Shown: one piece after another, positions 17,206-26,800 of the stretch
How the letters are laid out: every line of letters starts with the position of its first letter
Numbering within the stretch: the stretch's first letter is position 1
From: G963664935 sp963664935
GTDB lineage: Bacteria > Pseudomonadota > Gammaproteobacteria > Methylococcales > G963664935
Direction: 5' to 3'
Length of the DNA: 64,000 bases
NCBI GenBank assembly: GCA_963664935.2
Contig: CAXXSE010000002.1
Coordinates: 186,001 to 250,000, forward strand
Notes under the pieces: generated by a model
What the model saw: only the letters and a program-made list of their open reading frames with translations
Told to the model about the DNA's origin: nothing
Databases searched by the model: none
Program-made: the position numbers and the translations under genes

Positions 17206-18630
17206 GTGCAACAGTATATTTCTCAGAGTTTAGAAAGCTTTCAAAGCGTTTTTTCCAGATCGAGTACTTGGTTGTTGTTTTGCGCCATTGTGATTGGATT
17301 TATGGGGGCAGGAGAAATGATCGGCGTGACGTCGTTGTGTCGTTTCTGGCTATTAGATGAACTTGGTTATTACCGCTTGCTCCGTTTTTTTAGATCCAAA
17401 GCGTATGTCTATGGGGCGTTGCTCGATGCTTGGCAAGATTTTGTGAATCGCCAAGGAAAATCCGTTGAAGTAGCTGGACGAGCGATACTTCTGGGTGACC
17501 ATACCGCGGTGATCAAAGATGGACGCAAGATGCCCGGCGTGGTATCGATGCACGAGTCATCGGAGACGCAAACGAAACCCGGCTATTTTCGGGCCCAATG
17601 TTGGGGCAGCATTGGCATCTTGATCGGGTCGTTATCCGCTTGTTTTTGTTGTCCTTTGCAGCTTCAAATTCATCAGGGATGGGCTCATTTAGGGTTGAAC
17701 GACGAGCGCGATAATCCATGTCGGATCAAGCTCACCGACCGCTTGGTGGCCATGGCGATTCATTTTGCGGTGACGAATCACTGTCTGTGTTATTTGGTGT
17801 TGGATGCCTTTTTTTCAACCGGGGGCGTATTTCGAGCTTGCCACTATTATTCAATCCAGCATCAGGCGCGGTGGGTTGAGGTGCTGGTCAAAGCCAAGAA
17901 TAGCTATGTGGGTTATTTCCCCGCGCCACCGAAACCCGCCTCTCGACCCGGACCTCAGCCGCTCTATGGCGAGAAAGTGTGTTTAAGAGAATGCTTCGAC
18001 CACCTTCATTTGTTTGAGACGGTGACCTGTCAAGTCTACGGTAAAACCGAATCCATCCGGGTTATGACGCTTACACTGTTATGGCGGCCCATCGCTGATC
18101 AGGTGTTATTTATTCTCGCCGTCACCTCAAAAGGCCCAATGGTTCTAATGAGTTCCGATTTAACGCTGTCAGCCATTGATGCCGTTGAACTGTATTGTGC
18201 TAGAACCCGCATTGAAATCATGTTCGCGATGTTAAAGCATGTGATCGGCGCCTTTAAATTTCGTTTTTGGACTAAAAAATTGCCAAAACATTCTAGACGC
18301 CCCTTTTCCAATCGTCTTCTCAAAGCCCCACAGCCCCAGGATATTCATACCGTTCAAGCGTGCTGGCGAGCCTATGAAATCTTCGTGCTCTGTGCCTCCA
18401 TTGCCTTGGGGTTAATGCAATTGATTGCGCTCCAGTATCAAGATACGATTTGGTCTGAGCACTCGCTTTATCTTCGCACTCAATCGCGTGATTTGCCATC
18501 GGAGAAAACCGTCAAGCAAATTTTAGCGCCATTGTTCCTCAAACAATTCTTTCGACTTGAGGAAAATGGCATGATTCAACAGATCCGTGCCCGCTTGATG
18601 GCTGTTTCCGATGAAATAGATGACGATTAA
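17206..18630 (+). CDS. IS4-superfamily transposase
   Basis: The protein has a DDE core: Asp in LLGDHTAVIKDGRKMPG, Asp in YLVLDAFFSTG, and the Y-(2)-R-(3)-E-(6)-K signature in YCARTRIEIMFAMLKH that defines the IS4 superfamily. An AAGGAGGAG ribosome-binding site precedes the GTG at 17206, preferred over the ATG at 17188, which lies upstream of that site. The N-terminus is hydrophobic (LLFCAIVIGFMGAG), unusual but seen in some groups. The frame is intact at about 474 residues. It is an isolated transposase; its terminal repeats were not resolved. Confidence 0.82.
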   Translation: MQQYISQSLESFQSVFSRSSTWLLFCAIVIGFMGAGEMIGVTSLCRFWLLDELGYYRLLRFFRSKAYVYGALLDAWQDFVNRQGKSVEVAGRAILLGDHTAVIKDGRKMPGVVSMHESSETQTKPGYFRAQCWGSIGILIGSLSACFCCPLQLQIHQGWAHLGLNDERDNPCRIKLTDRLVAMAIHFAVTNHCLCYLVLDAFFSTGGVFRACHYYSIQHQARWVEVLVKAKNSYVGYFPAPPKPASRPGPQPLYGEKVCLRECFDHLHLFETVTCQVYGKTESIRVMTLTLLWRPIADQVLFILAVTSKGPMVLMSSDLTLSAIDAVELYCARTRIEIMFAMLKHVIGAFKFRFWTKKLPKHSRRPFSNRLLKAPQPQDIHTVQACWRAYEIFVLCASIALGLMQLIALQYQDTIWSEHSLYLRTQSRDLPSEKTVKQILAPLFLKQFFRLEENGMIQQIRARLMAVSDEIDDD

Positions 18631-18731
18631 ACTGAATGAGGCGTTCTATGCTCTAATTCTCTGCGATCTTCAAAATTTTTCATCAAACATACTACGATGG
18701 AGAGGGTGGTTTTGCCCCGCTTTTCTCGCTG

Positions 18732-18992
18732 TTAACTCACGACTGCCGAGTTATGAAGAACACTAGATACCAGGGTCTGATAAGGAATGCCTTCTACCAG
18801 GGCACGTTTTTGAATCGCATCGAGATCTCGATTTGAAATGCGAATGTTGATTCTTTTGTCTTTTTTGAACGTATTAGTTGCTGCCTCGCGTATTTGCTTT
18901 CTTCTGGCAGGTGTCGCAACCGACTTTAACTCGGCAGCGTCAAAAGCCGACAATAATACTTTCTCTTCTTTATCTAATTTCACTTTACTCAT
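18732..18992 (-). CDS. CopG/RHH-type antitoxin of a BrnT-like toxin-antitoxin pair
   Basis: The 86-residue protein ends in a ribbon-helix-helix region (KRINIRISNRDLDAIQKRAL, then VEGIPYQTLVSSVLH), the CopG-type DNA-binding antitoxin fold that neutralises the toxin and autorepresses the operon. Its ATG overlaps the end of the toxin gene by 8 bp (ATGAGTAA). The last residues (NSAVVS) differ from the usual HKY-type ending, perhaps because adjacent insertion debris replaced the tail. It is the only intact member of the pair. Confidence 0.75.
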   Translation of the reverse strand: MSKVKLDKEEKVLLSAFDAAELKSVATPARRKQIREAATNTFKKDKRINIRISNRDLDAIQKRALVEGIPYQTLVSSVLHNSAVVS

Positions 18993-19266
18993 TACTTTCT
19001 CCCAGATACAGCTTTGTTACTTTCCGGCTTGGGATGATTGTCTTCAGAAAAATATGGTCGTCTGATTATACATAAGGAACAAAATGGGCATAACCTTCAA
19101 TAGCGACGATAAAATCTCTTTGGTGAGTATAGTCTTTTTGATTTGGGTGACTGACATCATCAAGTAACCCATCCGATTGAAGATGGAAAATGACTTCCTC
19201 AAATGAAATCCCTCTCTGGTCGATAAGTTGCTTATTTTTCTCGGGGCCCCAATCGAATTATTTCAT
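18985..19266 (-). pseudogene. BrnT-like toxin inactivated by two in-frame stop codons
   Basis: The 94-codon frame from the ATG at 19266 reads M-K-stop-FDWGPEKNKQLIDQRGISFEE, then GLLDDVSHPNQ, then AIEGYAHFVPYV-stop-SDDHIFLKTIIPSRKVTKLYLG, ending in TAA overlapping the antitoxin start. Relatives begin M-K-Y-F-x-W and have VPFVE-x-D before IFLKTIIPSRK, so codons 3 and 67 each changed to TAA, most simply from a Tyr and a Glu codon. The frame is otherwise continuous, with no indel. The gene order toxin-antitoxin is as expected for this family. Confidence 0.8.
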
Positions 19267-19448
19267 GGGAAGAGATTATATCAGAATGTGTGCTTTTGGC
19301 TTCATATGCTAGCAGCAATTCTAAATGTGGAGTGTCCAACCCGGCAGGCGATTCATTTGAGTAGATAGTAACATATAAATAATTTGTAGACAGGACACGG
19401 GAACAAGCGTATAAGACTCTGTGAAATAACAACTTTTTTCCAGAGACT

Positions 19449-20785
19449 ATGAGCTACCCATTTCGACCCACCCTGAAGAAATTGACGTTTGACCAGATCG
19501 TAAGCACCCTTCAAGACGTCTGTAAAGCCTTCCCGGATAACCGAACCGGTAGCAATACCGTTTATTCGATGGCAGATGCCGGCTTAGGCGCGTTCTCGGT
19601 GTTCTTCATGCAAAGCCCGTCTTTCCTGGATTTCCAGAGGACGATGGCGCTTGCAATAGGCGGCAGCAACGCCCAAACATTGTTTAAACTGTTAAACATT
19701 CCGAGTGACAATCAAATTCGGAACCTGTTGGACGGGGTCCCACCCAGCGCCATTTTTCCGGTCTTCTCCGACATTCTGTATGGCCTCAAAGCGCTGGCTA
19801 TCTGGATAGTTATCGCGCTATTAACGACACCCTATTGGTGGCCATGGATGGCACGGATTACTTTTCGTCCAAGAAGCTGAAGTGTAAGAATTGCAAGGTC
19901 ACGAACCACCGGAATGGGTCGACCACATACGCCCACACAGTCATTACCCCGGTGATTGTGGCACCGGGAAGCAATAGAATTTTCCCCCTGGAGCCGGAGT
20001 TCATCGTACCCCAGGATGGGCACGACAAACAAGATTGCGAGAATGCTGGGGCCAAGCGTTGGTTATAGGAATTCGGTCCCCGCTATCGGGATTGGGGCAT
20101 CACCCTATTAGGCGATGACCTGTACTGCAAACAGCCGGTATGCGAGGCGATCCTCGCGGAAGGCATGAACTTTATTTTGGTCTGTAAGCCCGATTCCCAC
20201 ACCACGCTTTACAACGGCATAGAGGCGCAGGAGGTCATGGAGGGTATCAACACCGTCACCGTCACCCGTCGCCAAGGTAAGCGAGTCGAAATCGATACCT
20301 ACCGCTTTTGCAATCAGGTTCCACTGCGTGATAGCGAAGATGCATTCAACGTGAATTGGTGCGAGTTAACCACCCGCAACGCGAACGGCGATATCCTCTG
20401 CCGGAATGGCTTTGCCACGAATTATGAGATCACTGAACAGAATGTCGCGGACATAGTGCTCGCCGGGCGTACCCGTTGGAAAGTCGAGAATGAGAACAAT
20501 AACACCCTGAAAACAAAAGGCTACCACCTGACTCATAATTTCGGGCACGGTAACGATGCCCTCTCCTCGGTATTGGCGACCCTGAATCTTTTAGCCTTTT
20601 TAATCCACACGGTGCTGGAATTGATGGATGTCAACTATCCACTGGTGCGCCAGAAGCTCGGTACCCGTATCAACTTTTTCAACGACATTCGGGCGCTCAC
20701 CCGCTACCTGTGCTTCGATAATTGGAGTGTTTTAATGTCGTTTATGATGCGCCAGCTTGAGATCGAGGCGCCCGATACAAGTTAA
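19449..20785 (+). pseudogene. DDE transposase with a frameshift and a nonsense codon
   Basis: Three consecutive pieces make one transposase: 19449 to about 19815 (LKKLTFDQIVSTLQDVCKAF, then FLDFQRTMALAIGGSNAQTLF), a second frame from about 19826 (LLVAMDGTDYFSSKKL with the first catalytic Asp), and after an in-frame TAG at 20066-20068 the same frame continues through LLGDDLYCKQPVCEAILAEG and RWKVENENNNTLK, with the likely catalytic Asp and Glu, to 20785. The single frameshift lies near 19810-19830. The IS family was not identified; terminal repeats were not found. Confidence 0.75.
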
Positions 20786-21173
20786 AGCCCTACTCCGGAC
20801 GGTTCACAATTCATTCGGTTCCGACTAGGCGTTTGATGTTACCGCGCCACAGGCAAGTATTGCGCTTTTATTGCCTATTTAGCCAACCATTGTAAATGCT
20901 GCCCCAACCAGCGACGACCTCGGTGACACAAGCGTCGATGGGGATATCGATGGATGCCAAATTCGCGCGTGAATACCCGAGTGAAATCGAAACCTTTGCC
21001 TGGTTGCTCGATTAGCCTTCTAAATTTAGAATTGCTGGTATGCTAGTGACTGCTAACGCTGCAGTAACCCGCGCCAAATACAATGTGTATAGCCATCCTT
21101 CTTCAAGCTGTCGTAACTTGGTTATCGACGATTTAGACCGTCGAATAGACGTAGTTATTTAGTGTGCGGGGTA
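20786..21173. other. Non-coding stretch after the decayed transposase
   Basis: This 388-bp stretch contains no convincing reading frame, RNA gene or repeat that I can identify. It probably includes the right end of the preceding IS and remnants of other insertions. Confidence 0.5.
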
Positions 21174-21413
21174 CTAGGAGGCTGTCTGAGAATAGAAAGC
21201 CTACTGCGGAAAAGCTGGATTTGGCCTAATTTTTCCATTATTTTGATGAAATACATCCCTATATTTCACACCTGTGGGCCGCTTTCAGCGGTCCAAACCC
21301 GCTCCAGGCGGATTTGTCGTTAAATACAGCAAGTATTCGCCTCAAATAATGGAAAAATCAGACTCAAACCAGCTTTCCCTCGCGACGACTTCTATTCTCG
21401 GACAGCCTCCTAG
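21174..21413. mobile_element. 240-bp fold-back MITE
   Basis: The element begins CTAGGAGGCTGTCTGAGAAT and ends with its inverted copy (ATTCTCGGACAGCCTCCTAG), one mismatch over 24 bp. The symmetry continues inward: GGAAAAGCTGG...TTTTTCCATTATTT on the left pairs with AAATAATGGAAAAA...CCAGCTTTCC on the right, giving imperfect inverted arms of roughly 75 bp. CTAG at both outer ends may be a target duplication. It encodes nothing. It lies about 50 bp upstream of the rdgC promoter region. A solitary end of the same element is found at 32345-32367. Confidence 0.82.
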
Positions 21414-21465
21414 TCAATTTAAGAAGGCGAAACTTAAAATTTAGCCTTGACGCCATGGTGTCATG

Positions 21466-21471
21466 TATAAT
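21466..21471 (+). promoter_or_regulatory. Candidate -10 box for rdgC
   Basis: TATAAT preceded by TG gives an extended-type -10 box 36 bp before the ATG at 21508. A TTGACG lies only 13 bp upstream, too close for a standard -35. The position supports translation from 21508 rather than from the in-frame ATG at 21463, which would be upstream of the transcription start. Confidence 0.4.
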
Positions 21472-21507
21472 CTACCGCCTTTTAAACAAGCGTCGACACA
21501 ATCAATC

Positions 21508-22413
21508 ATGTGGTTTAAAAACCTTTTGTTGTACCGGTTTACCGAAACATTCAAACTTTCGGAATCAAATTTGGAAGAAAAATTGCTGCCCCATCGGTTT
21601 CGCGCCTGCGGGAGCCTCCAGGAATTCAGTTATGGTTGGGTCTCTCCTCTGGGCCGACAATCGGAACTCTTGGTACATAGCTGTAATGGTTTTCTAATGA
21701 TGTGCGCATGCAGGGAAGAGAAAATCCTACCCGCTTCCGTCGTTAACGAAATTGTTGCCGAGCGCGCTGCTGAAATTGAAGGCGAACAAGGCCGATCGCT
21801 TGGTAGAAAAGAACGCGAGAGATTGCGCGACGAAGTGATTCATGAGCTGATGCCCCGAGCCTTCAGCCGGTCCATTAGAACCTACGCTTATATCGACCCA
21901 CGTCAAGGATATCTGGTGGTCGATGCTACCAGCTCAAAAAAAGCGGAGGAATTGCTGTCCCTGCTACGGGAGTCACTCGGGTCTTTATCGGTAACAATGG
22001 CCAAAACCAATGATTCCCCGTCGCTTATTATGACCGACTGGCTTTCCAAAAATAGCGCGCCTTCAGACCTTAGTATCGAAAATGAGTGCGAATTGCGTTC
22101 CCCCGATGACGAAAGCAGTGCCGTACGCTGTAAAAACCACGACCTTTCTTCACCCGAAATCCAGGCCCACCTGAAGGCGGGAAAGGAAGTGATCAAGCTG
22201 GCGGTCAGTTGGAATGACCGCCTTAGTTTTATATTGGATGATACCCTGGGTATTAAACGATTACGTTTTCTCGACCTGGTTCTGGAACAAGCGGCTGAAA
22301 TCGACACGGACGATGAGGCTCAACGATTCGACGCCGACTTTTCCATCATGAATCTTGAACTTGCGGAATTTTTCCCGCGTCTTTTGGAAATTTTTGGAGG
22401 GGAGTCGAAGTAG
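21508..22413 (+). CDS. rdgC: Recombination-associated protein RdgC
   Basis: RdgC forms a ring-shaped dimer on double-stranded DNA and restrains RecA. The protein begins MWFKNLLLYRFTETFKLSES, identical in layout to known RdgC N-termini, which fixes the start at 21508; contains RACGSLQEFSYGWVSPLG and SFGYAYIDPRQGYLVVDA-like regions; and at 301 residues is of normal length (E. coli about 303). It stands next to an unknown membrane-anchored gene and upstream of csiV-mfd on the other strand. Confidence 0.95.
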   Translation: MWFKNLLLYRFTETFKLSESNLEEKLLPHRFRACGSLQEFSYGWVSPLGRQSELLVHSCNGFLMMCACREEKILPASVVNEIVAERAAEIEGEQGRSLGRKERERLRDEVIHELMPRAFSRSIRTYAYIDPRQGYLVVDATSSKKAEELLSLLRESLGSLSVTMAKTNDSPSLIMTDWLSKNSAPSDLSIENECELRSPDDESSAVRCKNHDLSSPEIQAHLKAGKEVIKLAVSWNDRLSFILDDTLGIKRLRFLDLVLEQAAEIDTDDEAQRFDADFSIMNLELAEFFPRLLEIFGGESK

Positions 22414-22493
22414 ATACCTTAAACGATGGACAAAAACGAATAAACAGTGAACAATCGCACCCTTCAATATTAATTCAGCAAAGGAGACCAATC

Positions 22494-23117
22494 ATGTCCT
22501 CAATGTCCGCGGTAGTCGCTGTGTTTTTTATAGCTTTTGCCATTATTTTTGGAATTATTGTCTGGATGGATACGAAACGTATCTATATTCATCCACCCAA
22601 ATTCAACTACAAAAAAGGAACTGCTGACCACAATGGAGAAAATGCGGAGGCTGAGCACCAGGAAAATAAAGAAACCGGAGGAATTACCGCAAAAGCGAGC
22701 ACTGACGGTGCTGGTAATGCATTTGCTTCATCCGAGTTAGGTTTTGAATTTCAGAATTCCGGTAATAAAGCCTTAACCTACGTGATAGAGTTTATTTTCG
22801 ATTACCGGGTCAGCTTTGAAGCTAACGACAACGCCGCCACGAAACTGAAAGGAAGGATCGAAACTTTCATGAATTCGAAGTCAAAGTCCGTGGTGGACGA
22901 GTTTTTGCCAACTTCAGACGATAAATCCAAGCCTGGCAATGGGCAATTAGTGGCCGAAGTAAGCCGAAAACGCCGAATTACCCTCCAACCCGGTGAAAAA
23001 GTCGATGCCTATCTAAAACTTACCGCTGTTGCGGATGGCGCCGATTCCGGGAAATGCTCCAGCGAAGTTGTTGGGAAATTAAAGGAGATATCTTATAGAA
23101 CCGAACTATCGACTTAA
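22494..23117 (+). CDS. Unknown protein with an N-terminal membrane anchor
   Basis: I do not recognise this 207-residue protein. It has a good ribosome-binding site (AAAGGAGACC), one hydrophobic segment at about residues 5-24 (VVAVFFIAFAIIFGIIVWMD) followed by KR, so a cytoplasmic C-terminal part is likely only if the N-terminus is outside; otherwise it faces the periplasm. After an acidic linker (about 45-75) comes a beta-rich domain (ELGFEFQNSGNKALTYVIEFIF, in parts; later RKRRITLQPGEKVDAYLKLTA) that resembles an Ig-like or extracellular beta-sandwich fold. It follows rdgC by 80 bp in the same direction. Confidence 0.6.
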   Translation: MSSMSAVVAVFFIAFAIIFGIIVWMDTKRIYIHPPKFNYKKGTADHNGENAEAEHQENKETGGITAKASTDGAGNAFASSELGFEFQNSGNKALTYVIEFIFDYRVSFEANDNAATKLKGRIETFMNSKSKSVVDEFLPTSDDKSKPGNGQLVAEVSRKRRITLQPGEKVDAYLKLTAVADGADSGKCSSEVVGKLKEISYRTELST

Positions 23118-23139
23118 AATCGAAAGGGGAATTTGGCTC

Positions 23140-23799
23140 CTAAGCGAGTTTCAACAGCGTCACCTTAACGATCACACCAAATTTCGGATGATCAAAATAG
23201 TGAGTTTCCTCTAACAAGATCCGTCGACGTTCTTTGAGGTGATAAACGGTTTCGGAAATATTGTCCAATGAACCGTTCGAGACGTCTTCCAAAAACGGTA
23301 TAGCGTCGAGATCAAAATCATCCACGAAATTAAAATCGACCTCCACATGTAGATAGTTACCCCGCTGTAATCGCACAAAGCCATTGACCTTATCTTTGGA
23401 AATATGGACAGCGCGGCCGAACCTATTTTTCCCCACCGGTTCAATCCAGGCTAAGCGTAACTTTGGGATATACTCGGTGGACTGACCCAATTTGTTGTAC
23501 AAAGAGGTCAATTCCGCGTGCCGCGGCGATACCGTCGCATAAGGCACGGGTTCGGATGGGAGTGCGTCAAGACTAACTCCCAGCGGTTCCAATTCCACAT
23601 AGTTTCCGGGTGATTCAAGCAAACTGCTTGTTGGATCAAACTTCTCGCTTGTAATCGATTCTTGACCGAAAACGATGAGTTCGACCTTATACCAGTTTAC
23701 ACCCACATCTTCGGGATACGCTGTGCTGGGAATCAAGTAACAGAAAATACAAAGCAAAAACGCTATGCTATTGGTACGAAATAACTTTGGGTTATTCAT
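23140..23799 (-). CDS. csiV: CsiV family periplasmic protein
   Basis: The protein (219 residues) has a signal peptide (SIAFLLCIFCYLIPSTAY, cleavage near residue 28) followed by WYKVELIVFGQES, the opening of CsiV-type proteins, and ends with KERRRILLEETHYFDHPKFGVIVKVT, the other conserved block. The family is found beside mfd in many gammaproteobacteria, as here (76 bp downstream). CsiV is thought to assist peptidoglycan or lipoprotein transactions in the periplasm, but its biochemical function is not settled. Confidence 0.8.
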   Translation of the reverse strand: MNNPKLFRTNSIAFLLCIFCYLIPSTAYPEDVGVNWYKVELIVFGQESITSEKFDPTSSLLESPGNYVELEPLGVSLDALPSEPVPYATVSPRHAELTSLYNKLGQSTEYIPKLRLAWIEPVGKNRFGRAVHISKDKVNGFVRLQRGNYLHVEVDFNFVDDFDLDAIPFLEDVSNGSLDNISETVYHLKERRRILLEETHYFDHPKFGVIVKVTLLKLA

Positions 23800-23874
23800 G
23801 GTTTCACTAAAACATTGTTGATGTGTAATTATTCAGACCTCTTCCTGGGAAAGCGGACAAATTTTCGTGCCTGT

Positions 23875-26800
23875 TCACTGAGGTATTGGGTCAGACGGGT
23901 GATGGCTTAAATTATCGAGTAATTCTGAAATAAAAGATATTTTTTGTTGAGCTGATTCAATTTGATATTGGAACCGCAATTTATCCGGGCCGTCCATTTG
24001 AACCTGTTCGGAACGGCTCTGAATCAATTTAATTATCTTTGCCGGATCGATATCGGGCTCGGAATTAAAAATAATTCGTCCCGCGGTGGGTCCCGAATCG
24101 ATTTTGCGAATTCCCAATTTAGACGCTTTTAACTTTATTTCCGTAGTCCCAAAAAGATTTTTGCCAGCCTCCGGCAGCAACCCGAAACGATCGATCATTT
24201 CGACTTGCAGATCCCATAATTCATCGTGAGTTCGGGCAGTGGCTATACGTTTATAAAAAACCAAGCGGGTATGAACATCCGGCAAGTAATCATCGGGTAT
24301 CAATGCGGCAAGGCGCAAATCCACTTCCGGCCCGCTTTCGAGAGGTGCGTGCATTTCCGGCTGTTTCCCGGATTTTAATGCGGCAACCGCCCTTTCCAGT
24401 AGTTCAGTATATAGAGTAAATCCAATCTCCTGAATTTGACCACTTTGTTCTCCCCCCAGTAGTTCCCCGGCGCCACGGATCTCCATATCATGGGAGGAAA
24501 GCATGAACCCCGCTCCCAAATCGCCCGCAGCTTGTATAGCTTCCAAGCGCTTGACGGCATCTCGGGTCATCAATTTTTCAGGGGGAACGATGAGGTAAGC
24601 GTAGGCACGGTGGTGCGAGCGCCCTACCCTCCCGCGCAGTTGGTGAAGTTGCGCCAAACCGAGTTTGTCGGCTCGATTGATGATAATAGTATTGGCCGTG
24701 GGGACGTCGATGCCACTTTCGATAATCGTCGAACAAATTAAAAGATTAAAACGCTGGTGATAAAAATCAAGCATGATTTGCTCAAGTTCCCGCTCGGGCA
24801 TCTGCCCATGGGCAATGGCAATGCGCGCTTGTGGCAGCAGCTTAGCCAGATCTCGCGACATACGCTCCATGGATTTAATTTCATTATGCAGAAAAAAAAC
24901 CTGACCGCCACGACGAATCTCCCGTAAGCACGCTTCCTGGACGAGAGCATCGTTCCATTCGGAAACAAAAGTCTTGATAGCGTGGCGATTAAGCGGTGGG
25001 CTGGCGATAATCGATATCGCCCGCAAACCGGACATCGCCATGTTAAGAGTGCGAGGAATTGGGGTGGCCGTGAGTGTCAGCAGATCGACTTCGCTTCTAA
25101 GCTTTTTAAAATGCTCTTTGTGACGAACCCCGAAACGATGTTCTTCGTCGATAATGACCAATCCCAGACTTCGATATACAATCTCCTTTTGTATAAGTTT
25201 GTGGGTACCGATCAGGATATCCACTTTCCCTTCGAATATGGCCTGGATAATTTCATTTTGCTTCTTTTTGGAGACGAAACGAGAAAGTACTTCGGTCCGT
25301 ACCGGCCAATCGGCAAAACGATCGCAAAAGTTCTGAAAGTGTTGTTGGGCTAATAAAGTGGTTGGTACTAGAATCGCAACTTGCTTATTGTTCTGTATGG
25401 CAAGGAAAGCCGCTCGCATCGCAACTTCCGTTTTTCCGAACCCGACATCGCCGCAAATGACCCGATCCATGGGTTGCGAAATCACCATGTCCGCAATCAC
25501 CTGTTCGATAGCCGCTTCCTGATCGGGAGTTTCTTCGAAGGGAAAGGCTGAAGCAAAAGCCTGGTATTCTTCTTGGTCAACCTCGAAGGCGCTACCGGTT
25601 TTAGCAGCCCGCTTCGCACTGATGTCCAAAAGCTCTGCGGCGACATCCCGCACCCGCTCCAAAGCTTTTCGCTTTGCTTTATCCCATTTATCCCCGCCAA
25701 GCTTATGCAACGGTGCGGTATCCGAACTGGCGCCATTATAGCGGCCTATCAGATGCAGCGCGGAAACGGGAACGTACAATTTGTCCTGATTGGCGTATTC
25801 CAGAGTCAAAAATTCAGTTTCGATTCCTCCTATATTGAGTTTTTGGAGTCCTTTGTACCGGCCTACTCCATGGTCTTGATGCACTACCGGTGATTCGACA
25901 TTTAATTCGTTTAAATTATTAACGATATTTTCCATGTCTCGACTGGACGAGCGTCGACGCCGCCGCCTTTGTTTCGCTCTTTCACCGGTCAACTGGCTTT
26001 CGGTAATAATGGCGATAGCCGGATTTTCCAGCACCAAACCATGATCCATGGGCGCCACGATGATACACGGCGATGTTTCACACCGTAGAAATTCCTTCCA
26101 CGTAGCCAATTTTTTGGGAAGCAACCCGAACTTGCCCAAATTTTCCACCATCATTTCTCTATGTCCCGCGGATTCGGCGACAAAAAGTACCTTACCGGGG
26201 AAATCCTCAACAAATTTCATCAACACTTCGGACGGATTTTTCCGGTTGGGCTGCAGCGACACATCGGGCAACGGTTGTGTAGTGTAGGAAACGACTAATC
26301 CTTGAGGTGAACCCGTGACAACATCATCAACCATTATATGGACTTGGGGTACATTATCAATTCCGCATTTCAAATCTTGCGGCTTTAAAAATACTTCCTC
26401 CGGGGCAAGTAATGGCCGACCAAGATCGTGTCGACGTTGTTCAAAAATTCGTTCAACTTCCAAATAAAACTCATTGGCCAAATTTAATGTGGAATCGGGT
26501 AAAACCAGGACAACATTGGCGGGAAAATAATCGAATAGTGTCTCCGTATGATCGACGAACAACGGAAGATAATATTCGATTCCTCCAGAGGCGATACCTT
26601 TACTAACATCCAGATAAAGTGAGTTTCGCTCCGAAGCCTTGGGAAACCGAGTTCTAAATGTACGGCGAAAGCATCGAATCGCTTCCTCGGTAAAAGGAAA
26701 CTCCCGTGCGGGAAAAAGGCTGATATTTCCAACTTTTTCCAAAGAGCGTTGGGTTTCGGGGTCAAAGGTTCGAATCGATTCGACCTCATCGTCGAAAAGC

